Source of the DNA: Liolophura sinensis
Taxonomy: Eukaryota > Mollusca > Polyplacophora > Chitonida > Chitonidae
Direction: 5' to 3'
Length of the DNA stretch: 60,000 nt
NCBI RefSeq assembly: GCF_032854445.1
Contig: NC_088299.1
Coordinates: forward strand, 10,659,608-10,719,607
The position numbers and the translations under genes were made by a program. The notes beneath the pieces are model-generated. The model saw only the letters and a program-made list of their open reading frames with translations. It did not search any database and was not told the DNA's origin. Positions 12,201-22,000 of the stretch are shown piece after piece (the first letter of the stretch is position 1; the number at the start of each line of letters is the position of its first letter).

Positions 12201-13813
12201 TAAGCTACCATTATTCACGTGACAGTTTGCGCAGCATACTGTTCGTTCAGAACCACTTAGTCTTCCACCAATAATGGTATGCAGGTGCAGAATGTTTCAC
12301 ATGTGGTAAAGTTCATCAGCAACTTACCCTAGTACGGTGGTTTACGGCGGGCATTCTGGTTTCTCATAAAACGGACGTCATTAGACAACAATGAAATAAC
12401 TAACAAATGGACAAAAGAAAAGAAAAACAGTGTCCCATTTGCCCCTGCAGCCGTATGTCCCTTAAAACCTAAATTCTCAATAAGGCCTGTTACCATTCAC
12501 GATGTGGAGACTTAAACAAAAGACTAACAGTACATAAACCTACATGTGATTCTTTATGAAAAGATATCTGAGGGGAATGAATTTGTGACTATTATAAAAC
12601 AGGAAGAGATGAAAGACGGAATGGTTGGGACTGGTTATTTTTCTAGTGAAACTAAGAGCGTTTCGACCATTCAATAAATCTATATGGTAGTCTACCACAA
12701 GTAATATTATAATATCGATATTTTCATTTCCCTTAAAACCATAATCATTATTTCAGTGCTCCTTTACATGCTCATACATCCTTGAACAGGTTATTCAATT
12801 TAGTCATCTGCGTCTTCTACATTATGGACTGTTAGAAGTATTTATTTCTTTGACTGGCGTTTTCACGCCGTACTCAAGAATATTTCACATACACAATGGT
12901 GACCAGCATTTCGGTGGAAGAAGCCAGAAACAGCTTAGGGGAAACCTATGACCATCTGCAGGTTGCTGAACACCTTCCCATGTTCGCTGTCATCAGTATG
13001 CTATTATCACAGTCACTCAGATGAAGTCTCAATAAGAAAATGTTTACATATTACAATACAAACAAAATTAAATGGAACTGCAGTTTGCACAAGAAGCTTT
13101 CACTTTAATTGAACACCGTGTACACAGAGAGGCCATCTTGCCTTACAGATGTTCTCCTCAGCTATGAATAAATAAGCCTAACAATGTCCACATCCATGTT
13201 GGCAAGGACATTAGTCAAGATTTCAAACCTTACAACTTCCCTGTCTCCTTAGTAGTATAGTATAGGTGATCAGCAAGATACATAGATTTTTAATGATGTA
13301 TACTGCACTGTATATAGCTTCCCAAAACCTATATAAGCAACCAGTTTTAAGTTTATAAACAGAATTGAGAACTGCCAAGAAAAACAAGCCAATGTTTAAT
13401 TATTTCACAATGCAAGTTTTGCACCATGAACCGATGACAAAGAGTACAGTCATACGCAGCTGAAGGTGACAGAATATTCTAACCATCTAGAGTGACCTCC
13501 CTTGGCACACTGTTCCATTACAAGCTGATTATTCCTACGGTGTTTCAAAGCTAACCTTTCATCACTACGATATTATTTTCACTACAAAAACACAAAGCCT
13601 TTCACTTTTAACCTTACAATCATTTAGACTGTATCTAACTGAAAGGTGCTATGAACGATTTCTCAAAAGCTATGCGCTGATGTCAACCTTCGCCAGCTGC
13701 GCATCGATTAAGACCTCCTTAAGTAGGAAGCATTCTGATTTCTTTCTCTGAATCACAGACGTTTCGCATATACAGTAAACTGACGCATAACCTCTGAGGT
13801 ATGATACTTACAT
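173..13813 (-). CDS. VAMP: VAMP/synaptobrevin (R-SNARE), 5' part of gene, four exons visible
   Basis: Vesicle R-SNARE that pairs with syntaxin and SNAP-25 in membrane fusion. Coding exons in transcript order are 13813-13812 (AT of the start codon), 4543-4502, 1184-1112 and 251-173, all with AG/GT borders and compatible phases (2, 2, 0, 1). The deduced protein starts with a Gly/Pro/Gln-rich stretch, continues through [16 protein letters not shown], and enters the SNARE coiled coil with [18 protein letters not shown] and SELDDRA. This is essentially the VAMP1/2 core, including the zero-layer arginine in DIMRVN. The rest of the SNARE motif, the juxtamembrane region and the C-terminal anchor would be encoded left of position 1. 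Exon identity is certain from sequence; the 5' exon is inferred from phase and splice consensus. Intron 1 is about 9.3 kb. Confidence 0.9.
371..500 (-). mobile_element. SINE family 1, truncated
   Basis: Tail-proximal part of the tRNA-headed SINE in inverted orientation: TTGATTG(A)TG, TACTCCAGAATACTTCACTTATA, GGCGGCCAGCATTATGGTGGGAGGAAACC, then the CCACG..TTGCTGGCAGACCTTCCC block. The tRNA head is missing. Confidence 0.7.
682..880 (+). mobile_element. MITE-like ~210-bp repeat, copy 1
   Basis: Shares with 3804-4015 the ordered blocks CTGTAAATC, AACCCTTTCAAC, GATGCAAGCT, GTGCAAATTATTTCT and GAAGAATTAG. Ends are imperfect inverted repeats of the type CTTCAACCTTTTCAAC / GTTGAAAAGGTTGAAG. This copy is the most diverged of three. 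Confidence 0.6.
1112..1184 (-). CDS. VAMP: VAMP exon 3 (linker into SNARE motif)
   Basis: Acceptor AACAG and donor GTCAGT bound 73 nt that enter in phase 2 and leave in phase 0. They encode a Gly/Pro-rich run followed by [16 protein letters not shown], the conserved start of the synaptobrevin core. It joins in frame to VVDIM of the next exon. Confidence 0.93.
3560..3722 (-). mobile_element. SINE family 1, diverged truncated copy
   Basis: TTTATTTGACTGCCGTTTTA..ATTTCACTTATA..GCCAATATTATGGTGAGAGGAAAC followed by the CATCCGCAGGTTG block. Clearly related to the family 1 body but strongly diverged, with no tRNA head. Confidence 0.6.
3804..4015 (+). mobile_element. MITE-like ~210-bp repeat, copy 2
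   Basis: Best preserved copy. It begins CTTCAACCTTTTCAAC and ends GTTGAGAAGGTTGAAG, terminal inverted repeats of 16 bp with one mismatch. The internal blocks GATGCAAGCTTCATAAAA and TGTGCAAATTATTTCT are shared with the other two copies. It has no coding capacity, so it is a non-autonomous DNA-transposon-like repeat; its family is not identified. Confidence 0.65.
4502..4543 (-). CDS. VAMP: VAMP exon 2 (Gly/Pro/Gln-rich N-terminus)
   Basis: Acceptor TTTTTCTCTAG and donor GTAAGT enclose 42 nt (1+39+2) encoding [14 protein letters not shown]. The first base G would complete the start codon carried as AT by the upstream exon. Such a Gly/Pro/Gln-rich N-terminus is typical of invertebrate synaptobrevins. 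Confidence 0.85.
8128..8215 (-). mobile_element. SINE family 2, tail fragment
   Basis: GGGGTTTAACGTCGTACTTTAAC..ATTTCAGTTATATGACGAC is the tail of family 2 seen complete at 32668-32990. Only the tail is present. Confidence 0.5.
9095..9316 (-). mobile_element. MITE-like ~210-bp repeat, copy 3 (inverted)
   Basis: Reverse complement of copy 2: ATTCTTCAACGTTTTCACC at the left and GTGGTTGAAAAGGGTTGAAG at the right. The internal TTTTATGAAGCTTGCATC block matches copy 2 inverted. Like the other copies it carries a TGTAAATC flank (here GATTTACA), so the unit may extend slightly past the inverted repeats. Confidence 0.63.
9753..9775 (+). repeat. Poly-C tract (23 C)
   Basis: Uninterrupted run of 23 cytosines in VAMP intron 1. 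Its exact length is prone to assembly error. Confidence 0.95.
11944..12180 (-). mobile_element. SINE family 1, near full length, diverged
   Basis: Inverted copy reading CAGCATTATGGTGGGA, CATCTGCAGGCTGCTGGCTGACCTTCCCATGTACGGCCGG..AGCATGAGCTGGA, ACCGCATTGGTGAGAGGCTCCTG(TG)TCATTGC..GCTAGCTAACCCACTCGACCAC. The tRNA-like head is present but decayed. Confidence 0.75.
12840..12990 (-). mobile_element. SINE family 1, truncated
   Basis: ATTTATTTCTTTGACTGGCGTTTT..TACTCAAGAATATTTCACATACAC..CCAGCATTTCGGTGG..CATCTGCAGGTTGCTGAACACCTTCCCATGT. Tail and body only, diverged. Confidence 0.7.
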
Positions 13814-13870
13814 TTTGAAGTTTATGTAATGTAACAAACAAAAATCCCTCCCAAGTCGCTGGTGTCAATC
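13812..13870 (-). CDS. VAMP: VAMP exon 1: 5'UTR ending in split start codon (AT|G)
   Basis: The minus strand reads CTTCAAAAT followed by a near-perfect donor GTAAGTAT at 13811-13804. Joining this AT to exon 2 (G TCT GGT) gives ATG and a protein beginning MSGPQNP, as expected for an invertebrate synaptobrevin. Only 13812-13813 are coding; the rest is putative 5'UTR whose upstream limit is not known. The flank to about 14.1 kb is locally GC-richer and may hold the promoter. No transcript evidence is available, so the assignment rests on phase, the donor and protein fit. Confidence 0.6.
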
Positions 13871-14178
13871 AGACCACCGAATGTTTTGCAGGTTTAATGG
13901 CCGCCTAATGAAGTATGATGTCATCATCCGGGCTATCTCACGAAAGGGGCGCCCGAGGGGTGGATATATCTATAAAATATCGAGGTGGGCGGACAGCTGA
14001 CGAAGGCACTGAATATGAATATAACAGAAAGGAATTGATGTGAAATGCAACCTGACTACCCTGTTTGGGAACTATTGGCCTGTATTTACGAGATACACAT
14101 CTTATCACATCAGCTGTAAATACTGCCACCATTTTTCATGGAAGAGGCCGGGATTTTCCTAGCCAATAAGGCGAGGGC

Positions 14179-14181
<3 letters not shown>

Positions 14182-14264
<83 letters not shown>
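14182..14264 (+). repeat. (TA)n microsatellite, 83 bp
   Basis: Uninterrupted alternating TA/AT for about 83 bp, just upstream of the putative VAMP 5' exon. The ORF of alternating I and Y across it is an artefact. Confidence 0.97.
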
Positions 14265-14267
<3 letters not shown>

Positions 14268-14378
14268 TAACCCTTGTGACGGTTTTAAATGCGCAATTTA
14301 CGTATTTTACACAATATTCATGTTTATTTTTGGTTGTCTTTCTTCATAATCAGAATTTAACAAATATTTTTGCAGAGG

Positions 14379-14554
14379 AAAATAATAAAAAAAAGTAAAT
14401 AAAAATTTATGTATAGGTCCATATGTCGTTTTACCAGTTCTAAATTTCAGTAAATAAACCAGTTTCGCACTTCTTAATTCTCTCCCCGCCTCTTCACACC
14501 AATCAAATAAATAAACATAGTTCGTCAGTCTATCGCAGAACTTTAATGATTTAT
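14379..14554 (+). repeat. Direct duplication, copy 1 (~175 bp)
   Basis: Nearly identical to 16337-16513: AAAATAATAAAAAAAAGTAAATAAAA..TTTATGTATAGGTC..ATATGTCGTTTT..CCAGTTTCGCACTTC..GTTCGTCAGTCTATCGCA..TTTAATGATTTA. It includes a short SINE-tail-like motif (CACCAATCAAATAAATAAA). A SINE abuts its right end. Confidence 0.9.
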
Positions 14555-14790
14555 TTATTTGATTGGTGTTTTACGCTGTACTCAAGAGTATTTCACTTAT
14601 ACGAAGGTGCCCAGCATTATGGTGGGAGTGGGAGAAACTGGGCAGAGCCCGGAGGGAAACCCACGACCACAGGCATACTTCAAGTAGACGGACGGAGAGG
14701 AAGCCAGCATGAGCTGGACTTAAACCCACACCCCAGCGATCTCATTTTTGGGAGGCCTCCGGGTCATTGCCCCGCGCTGAACTTAAAGTT
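14550..14790 (-). mobile_element. SINE family 1, nearly full length
   Basis: TTTATTTATTTGATTGGTGTTTTACGCTGTACTCAAGAGTATTTCACTTATACGA, then the GCCCAGCATTATGGTGGGAG body, AGGAAGCCAGCATGAGCTGGACTT, and a decayed tRNA head (GATCTCATTTTTGGGAGGCCTCCGGGTCATTGCCCCGCGCTGA). Inverted orientation. (Runs given as separate short blocks of one continuous match.). Confidence 0.8.
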
Positions 14791-14934
14791 CATTCGTGCG
14801 AGAGCAGCGTACAAGTACACTTTTGTGTTCTTGTAGCCTCAGTGCACAGGTGTGCTATGTTACGCTGTAACATCATGTGGAATATTTATGGACAGGTGTT
14901 TTTCGTCGATCTAGGGCATTTAAGGAAGACTGTA

Positions 14935-15020
14935 CCTAATTTGTTTATTTTATCGGTGTTTCAGTTCATCCCGTATTCAAGAATATTTCACTTGTACGAA
15001 GGCGGCCAGCATTATAGTGC
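14935..15020 (-). mobile_element. SINE family 1, tail fragment
   Basis: TTTGTTTATTTTATCGGTGTTTCAG..CCGTATTCAAGAATATTTCACTTGTACGAAGGCGGCCAGCATTATAG, then the match stops. Tail end only. Confidence 0.7.
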
Positions 15021-15361
15021 TTCGACAAGTCATGCCTATATTGCTATATACATGTAAGGCGACACCAGTTTTATTTTGTGTTTTACGGGCAAGCTAACAC
15101 GAAATAAACAATCCAATGGAATAAAAATGAAACAGAAAAATCTACCTTTTTATTGTGTCTGATATTAATATTTTTATAATTTTTCTGTGTCTCAAGGCTT
15201 TCTAATCACATAAATATGTCTTCACAGGAACAAACCAACACAGTCCACCTTTCTCACAAATTTGATGATTTTTAAGTTATATGTAAAAATTAATGTCAAT
15301 ACCTCCGACGACATAGAAAAGATAAAGGTTCATCCAGGCCGTAAAACAAGAAGTTAATTGC

Positions 15362-15602
15362 GGGGAGCCTCCATGGCTCAGTTGGTTAGCGCACTAGCGC
15401 AGGGTAATGACCCAGAAGCCTTTCACCAATGCGGTCGCTGTGAATTCATTCCGTAAGTGGGAAGGTTTGCCTGCAATTGCAAATGGTCGTGGGTTTCCTA
15501 CGGGCTCTGCCCGGTTTCCTCCCAACATAATGCTGGCCACCGTCGTATAAGTGAAATATTCTTGAGTACGGCGTAAAACACTAATCAAAGAAGTAAATAA
15601 AT
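15362..15602 (+). mobile_element. SINE family 1, full length with tRNA-like head
   Basis: Begins GAGCCTCCATGGCTCAGTTGG (A-box-like TGGCTCAGTTGGTTAGCGC), continues through GACCCAGAAGCCTTTCACCAATGCGGTCGCTGTGAATTC (weak B-box region), AAGGTTTGCCTGCAATTGC, GGTTTCCTCCCAACATAATGCTGGCCACCGTCGTATAAGTGAAATATTC, and ends AAACACTAATCAAAGAAGTAAATAAA. The internal region is shortened. The tRNA head marks it as Pol III derived. Confidence 0.85.
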
Positions 15603-16336
15603 TGTTGTGCTCTAACTATACGATACGATGCAGACCAAGTGTCTGAACCGCTGAATGTACTCATACAGTTCAGCCATATTCATTCAGTTAAGCCAGACAC
15701 TGTTACCTATATCGCAATTCATTCGACTGCATTTACTACTGATACCTTCGTATAGGAATTTAACAGACCATCAACACTGCCTTCCCATGCAAGCTGGCAA
15801 AGAATTTATCATCAGTGCAAACAGAATATTTTGCCGGGCCAGTCAAATGCTTCTCATCGAGGAAGTACTGAATTACGCACATATGATGGACCAAATTGAG
15901 GGAGCGAGGCCCAAAGAAGTATTTTGACATCGAGTTTACAATTATTTTGTCTGTCATGTATATCTTGAAGTATACAGTCATCCGTAAAACAAGAGACTCA
16001 GTAGCCTACTGCAGAACTTGTACAATTATTGATAATTACAGTTCAGATGGGGTGAGGCGTGTTCGAATCTCGCTGTGACTGATTCCCCCAGCCGTTTGTC
16101 AGGTATCTGACGAATACACCTATTAAATTAATAACAAACCCGGAGCAAAATCGGACGACATCATCAATTCACGACATGGACTACTGTTTATGTACGCTTC
16201 TACTGAAAAGCAAGAAGTTTACGCTGACATATAAATTTGCATGGAGTAAAAAGATTCATCCAGATTCTTGCCCATGGTACATTACACAAGCAAAAGAAAA
16301 ATAAGTTATTTCACTTATACGAAAAATCATGATTAC

Positions 16337-16513
16337 AAAATAATAAAAAAAAGTAAATAAAAGTTTATGTATAGGTCTATATGTCGTTTTAACCAGTTCT
16401 AAATTTCAGTAAATAAACCAGTTTCGCACTTCTTAATTCTCTTCCCGCCTCTTCACACCAATTAAATAAATAAATATAGTTCGTCAGTCTATCGCAAAAA
16501 TTTAATGATTTAT
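16337..16513 (+). repeat. Direct duplication, copy 2 (~175 bp)
   Basis: Second copy of the unit at 14379-14554, about 1.96 kb downstream in the same orientation, with few substitutions and one extra A. There is no SINE at its right end, unlike copy 1. Confidence 0.9.
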
Positions 16514-16848
16514 ACTGAAAATCATGTTTATTATAATGTCAACGTGAGTGTTCATCGTATGCATTTCTGTAACTGTGAATTCTGTGTGTTTTATAGGGAA
16601 GACATCACTACATTCCCTCTTGTGGATTGTCGCTCGTGGTCGTCTTTTTTTCATGATATTTCACTCGCAGATAGTTCCGTCTGTTGCAGTCTAAAAACTC
16701 AGCGTACATCCTCGGTGGTTATATGAGGCGTCCTGCAACTTGCTGAACAAACGACACGACAATGAAGTGTATCACTGATATCCAAGTCATTTTTTTTTTT
16801 AGAAAAGCCAAGTACAATCGATCCCATTTTTTGCTCACGGAAGGTTAT

Positions 16849-17010
16849 TTGATTTATTTGATTGGTGTTGCACGCGGTACTCAATAATATTTCACTTATG
16901 CGACGGCGGCCAGTATTATGATGGGAGGAAACTGGGCAGAACCCGGCGGAAACCCATGCACGACCATCCGCAGGTTGCTGGAAACCTTCCTATGTACGGC
17001 TGGAGACTCA
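16849..17010 (-). mobile_element. SINE family 1, truncated
   Basis: GATTTATTTGATTGGTGTTGCACGCGGTACTC..AATATTTCACTTATGCGACGGCGGCCAG..ACCATCCGCAGGTTGCTGGAAACCTTCC..GTACGGCTGGAGA. Good match to the body; the tRNA head is absent. Confidence 0.8.
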
Positions 17011-18234
17011 CGGAATATGCTCACCTTAGTCGTGTAATAGTTTTGAACATACTGCTCTGTTAATTATGCGTAATTGTTGGTGAAATAATCAAATCAATTT
17101 ATCAAGTATAAATATATTTATCAAATATATAACTGACCCATGTCATATTTTGCTCGTCTGCAGATAGTCCAGATAACCCTTTGCGTTACGTTGACAGTGT
17201 GATACCTGGCAAATGGTCACATGTAACCGGTGAAACACGACCTCTTCCATTTACAAGTACCTCAGTTAGGGTTTTGTTCTAATTTTCACCTAAATCAGTT
17301 CTTGAGTAGTACCAAATTGCACGCCCCCTAGCACCATGTCTTTAGCAGATTTGGGTATAAAAATGTAGTGGTGTTGATTGCAATTTATTAGATGTCGTCA
17401 CTAGTCCAGAATTACTCAAAATGCTTATAGGCCTACTTGGCCATAATTACGTCATTATGTGTAACACTAAATACTTCAAAGCTAAAGAAAAATCTCAAGT
17501 CGTTTTTTGTTTCATAAATATATTCTCTATTTGAATTTTTGTTACATTATGATATTAATCATCATCATCATATTTACAAATAACAGACAAAATTGTATAG
17601 ACAAATATCAGTATATAATCTTTGAAGGTAAATTTATGAGAAAACTAGCAATAACAAACCAGTGCAAAACAATTCGTGAGGAAAAGCACGTGAGTAAGAA
17701 TCTTAACATTTAAAGCTGTGATATAATTAATGCGAAGATTAATGTACAATTTGTCAAAACCAGAAATACCGAATATATGAACCGAATATATGAACGGAAC
17801 AACAAGAAATATAACTCTGACGAATAAATCAACTTCAAAGACACTTAATAAACTGGTAAACTGGTAAATAAAGATCAACAAACAATGAAGGTTCGATTGG
17901 AAAACAAGAGTCTATGTAGAGAATGTCTTATACAAGACTGGATTTCGTCTGTAAAAATATGGTATATATAATCTGAGCAAACGCTTAAGGACTGTGAACT
18001 GTCAAAATGCAGGACTTGTCAGAAGTTGCTGTATTTTCTCCGGTTTTCCAGCTACACTTATAGGTAGATGCGGTGAGCTGGTTTTTACGGGAACTTTAAG
18101 CTTTACAGGGTGTTCTTTGCTGTTGTTAAAACTTGATATTTAACAATTTAACATATTTCCAGGAATACCCAGATTTTTCAAGCGTCTTATAGGACATTAT
18201 ACCGACGCAGCTGTTATGTTGGGAATTATGAAAG

Positions 18235-18800
18235 GTTAATTCGTAGTTGTCAGTCAGGTGGTCCAGAAGTCACGAAAAAGGTTACCTGTTAGTTTGCTAC
18301 GGGAGGGTTAACCAGCTGTTAAGAAGAACTTATCCACAGGTTAACAGCTAGGTCAACCAGTGCTTGTCAGTTGGGCAGTCAAGTAGTTACTAGAAAGGTT
18401 ACACAGTAGTTGTTAGTTAGTTTGCTACGGGAGGGGTTAACCAGCTGTTAAGAAGAACTTATCCACAGGTTAAGAGCTAGGTCAGCCAGTGCTTGTCAGT
18501 TGGGCAGTCAAGTAGTTACGAGAAAGGTTATCCAGTAGTTGCGAGAGAGGTTAACCAGCAGTTTTCGGTCAGGTTATCCAGTAATTAGGAGAGAAGTTCA
18601 TTAGTAGCTGTCAGTTAAGTTATCCAATCGCTACGAAATAGGTTAACCAGAAGTTGCCAGTTAGGTTATTTATGAGTTACAGGGAGAAGTTAACCAACAG
18701 TTGGTGAGTTGTCTAATAATTCAAACAGTTGGGTAATCCAACAGTTACGAGGTTAAAAGCTTGGTTAACTTGCGGTTGCGAGAGATCGGTTACCCCTTGC
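18235..18800 (+). repeat. Degenerate GTTAACCAG-type tandem repeat downstream of ZP gene 1
   Basis: A loose ~30-bp motif built on AGGTTAACCAGCAGTTG / GTTATCCAGTAGTTG recurs throughout. Inside it a ~140-bp block (GTTTGCTACGGGAGG..GGGCAGTCAAGTAGTTAC) is duplicated in tandem at about 18290-18395 and 18420-18520. It begins about 35 bp beyond the stop codon of ZP gene 1, so it would lie in its 3'UTR or 3' flank. Confidence 0.75.
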
Positions 18801-18833
18801 AGTTTTCAGTGACGGGGTTTCCATCAGCTAAGA

Positions 18834-19057
18834 TTAGGTATGATCTGGCCTTATGCTAAGCCACCTCGATGCTATTAGTGATATCGTGATGACGATTGAC
18901 AAGAGTGACAGACAAAACGCCACGCCGCTGATCATCTCCATTTGAGAGCTCTCCGCGAACCCGTCGATTGGCTTAGAAGTACCGGCGATTTCTCGTACTA
19001 TCAGCATATTTGGACTTTCTGCGGGCTGGAACTTTCTGGAATCGTTGTCAACGTTCA
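18834..19057 (-). CDS. ZP gene 1 exon G (transmembrane C-terminus)
   Basis: Acceptor TTGTTCTCTTCCAG; 224 nt from phase 1 to TAA at 18836-18834. Encodes a ~45-residue hydrophilic stalk, one hydrophobic helix (MISGVAFCLSLLSIVITISL) and a short basic tail ending IRPDHT. The cytoplasmic tail is much shorter than in gene 2. Confidence 0.82.
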
Positions 19058-22000
19058 CTGGAAGAGAACAAAGTTAACAGTGAACATGTATACGACTGTT
19101 TTGAAATGTGATGCGATCTTTTCTAACAACTGCGGGACGAAGAAGGCAACAAGGTATGGAATATTTGTTAATTTGATCGCTGTATATTGCCATGCATAAT
19201 CAGGAATTTTTCACTTATGCACTGGCGATCAGTTTCATGGGTGGAAGAAACCGGAGTGCATGGAAGAAACCAGAGTGCGTGGAGGAAATCGGAGCGCATG
19301 GAGGAAACCAGAGTGCCTGGAGGAAACCGGAGTGCCTGGAGGAAACTGCAGTGTCTGGAGGAAACCACCACTATTGTCAAGCAAGATATTGACGAGCTTT
19401 CCTATATGTGCATGACGAACAGTTAGGTAGCAGACAGTCTATATCTTTTAGCGAATCGCCTATATGCAACTGTCTCTAAAACCGTATAGGCTACACAGAT
19501 TGCTTTTCGTCAGTGACACGTGACAACACAAGCTCTACACATCCATATGTTGAAGATTCATATCCTTGCCTAGAACATGAAGTTACAACACTTTTTCCAA
19601 TTCATAATGTTAAACTGCATAAGCACAGTTTCGACAGCAAGAACTTATTGCCTCTGGTGACGTCATAATTATTAAAAAAGAAGTGGCATGCTGGGAAGTG
19701 GGCAGAGTCAGGTATGTTTTGAGGGCAAGTGACACCAGTTACCTAAGCTTCTATCGACTTCACTCTGAACCGTGTTTCTGACACTGACATATTTGAAATG
19801 GTTTACAAATTTTAGTATAATAATAAAAATATACCTTTAAAAGATGAATTATATTATGTATCTGGTAGTATATGATCTAACGGCAGAATGATTTTAGAGT
19901 TGAATGTCAGGAAACCTAGCAATAAAAAAACAATCTAATTGATTCACGGGGACAGTAGGGAAGTCTGTTACTGGATGCACTTTGTCCTAATCGCATGTTG
20001 GTGCACTGAGCCAGTGAGTTCTAGAAGTTGAAACAAAGCTGATGGAGTTTAACATTATAAATTAGAAAATGCGTTCTAACTCCATTTTCTTTACAAGGAT
20101 ACAAATTTCCAACATATGGATATGTTGAAGTTGGGTTGTCTCGTGTCATTGACTTAGGTAGGCTTAGTAGCGAGTATGACTGATTTTACAGAGAACTGAA
20201 TATTGGCGGGTCGCGTATTGTCAATAAGGGCACACTAACAGCGATAGCTGGAGAATCTATAAATTCCCTGTCCAAGACTGAAATTGATCCCGGTCAATTT
20301 GTAGTGAAGACGTTGAAAGTCAAGCACCTTAAAGAAGAACTTTTCCCGCCTAAAACAAGTCTATCCAAGCGATTCATTCTTTCGTTTTCTTTTTTATTCT
20401 ACAGTAGAGTATCGCGTTTTTTCGCAGCTTGGAACCGGTTTGTATTGGCGGGAAAATGTTGAGAAATCGCGCCTTTTATTGTCTATAACGTAACGTCGGC
20501 AATTTTTCAGTAATGTACCTCTCATGACGAAAATGAACTCTGTGAGGAATATCACCCCAATTAAAATCACGAACACACTACATAGTATTATGTTAATCTG
20601 ACAATAGTTTTCAGAGTGCCCACCTCAAATGGCTCCAAGCCTACCTCATAAAAAGCCGTAATGGAGACCCTTTGACCTTTTCCAACATGTGCTTGTATAT
20701 CTTACCATCTGCGTATAAAGCAAAGGGAGCTTCTCGCTTTGGCTTGTGGCGTGGGTGTAACAATTCATGCTCACACGATGACTGGAAATTAAATTTATTT
20801 TATTAATTAATATGACTGGTATTTAAAACCGTATCCCAAACCTGAAAAATCCCCAGGTGCATCTTTATTTATTTATTCGATTGCTTCACGCTCAAACTTT
20901 TTTTACTTACACGATAGGTCAGTTTTGTGTGGAGGAAACCCGAGTGCTCCAGAATCCAAACCTTCAACTACACTAAAAAAATAATTTGTCAATTTTAAAA
21001 CAAAGTCGGTTGTCTGAATGATGCTAGAATGTACTCTGTTAGCAACTACATTTGTGTTGAGGCAGGATGAACGTCAACATGAAGATGTATACATACTGCG
21101 TCACAGTTTTGTTGACACGAGATGAACGTACACATATGAACGTACACATGGACATGTACACTTACTCCGTCACAGTTGTGTTGACACAGGACGACCGCAC
21201 GCATGAACACGTACACCTACTCCGTCACGGCTGTTTTGATACAGGATGAACGTACACATGAGCACGTATACTTACTCCACAACAGTTGCGCCGACAAGAG
21301 ATGAACGTCTACACGACCACGTAGACTTACTCCGTCACAGCTCCTTTGACACTGGATGAACTTACACATGGACATGTATACTTACTCCGCCATAGATGTG
21401 TTGACACGGGATGAACACGTATACTTACTGCACCACAGTTGCGTTGACATGAGATGAACGTCACGAACACGTAGACTGACTGCGTCACAGTTTTGTTGAC
21501 ACGGGATGAACGTACACATGGACAGGTATACTTACTCCGCCACAGTTGTGTTGACACGGGATGAACGTACACATGGACACATACTAAATCCGTCAAAGTT
21601 GTATTGACACAGGATGAACGTACACCTGCACATGTGTACTTACTCCGTCACAATTGTGTTGACACAGGATGAACGTACACATGAACACCGTCTTGATACT
21701 GTCCTTCAGATGAAAGCCCTTGAAGGGAACACTGTACGCCACTCGGCCAGTCGTGACAAATCCCATATCCTCGGGGAACACTATCCCGTCTCCACACCTA
21801 CCCCAAGGCAATCAGAGATTATTTAATTACACTTTTTATTTGATTGGATTTAAATTTATTTAATGGGGTATTTTTTTATTGTTGTTTAACATCAACGGGA
21901 ATTGTTTTCATGGGTGGAATTCCCTGCCCAAGACCGGGTTGGAACTCTCACCTCGTGCGTCCTAGCAATTGAAAGATTTTTTTTTTTTTGATTGGTGTTT

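Larger units (their letters stand above)
4544..13811 (-). other. VAMP intron 1 (about 9.3 kb)
   Basis: AT-rich intron rich in TACATGTA and ATGTACATGTA palindromes. It carries a MITE copy (9095-9316), SINE fragments (8128-8215, 11944-12180, 12840-12990) and a 23-base poly-C tract (9753-9775). Open frames here (for example 9888-10226, plus) show no recognisable protein and no paired splice signals. Confidence 0.55.
14265..18230 (+). other. Intergenic region between VAMP and ZP gene 1
   Basis: Apart from the SINEs and the 175-bp duplication listed separately I see no gene. Open frames are short and lack splice context. The 17.5-18.2 kb part is AT-rich and faces the 3' end of ZP gene 1. Confidence 0.5.

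Noticed and set aside
14138-14398. 86-aa ORF with an Ile-Tyr run
   Set aside because: Translation of the (TA)n microsatellite.
15362-15440. tRNA gene at the start of family 1 SINEs
   Set aside because: The head lacks a full cloverleaf and is always followed by the family 1 body; repeated more than ten times in the window.
18290-18520. CRISPR-like direct repeats
   Set aside because: Eukaryotic context; the spacing is not regular and the 'spacers' are themselves repeated, so it is a degenerate tandem repeat.
21327-21811. Cysteine-rich ORFs (VHPVSTQLWRSKYTCP type)
   Set aside because: These come from the exon-derived array and read-through of the exon E donor; only 21644-21797 in the ZP frame is supported as coding.
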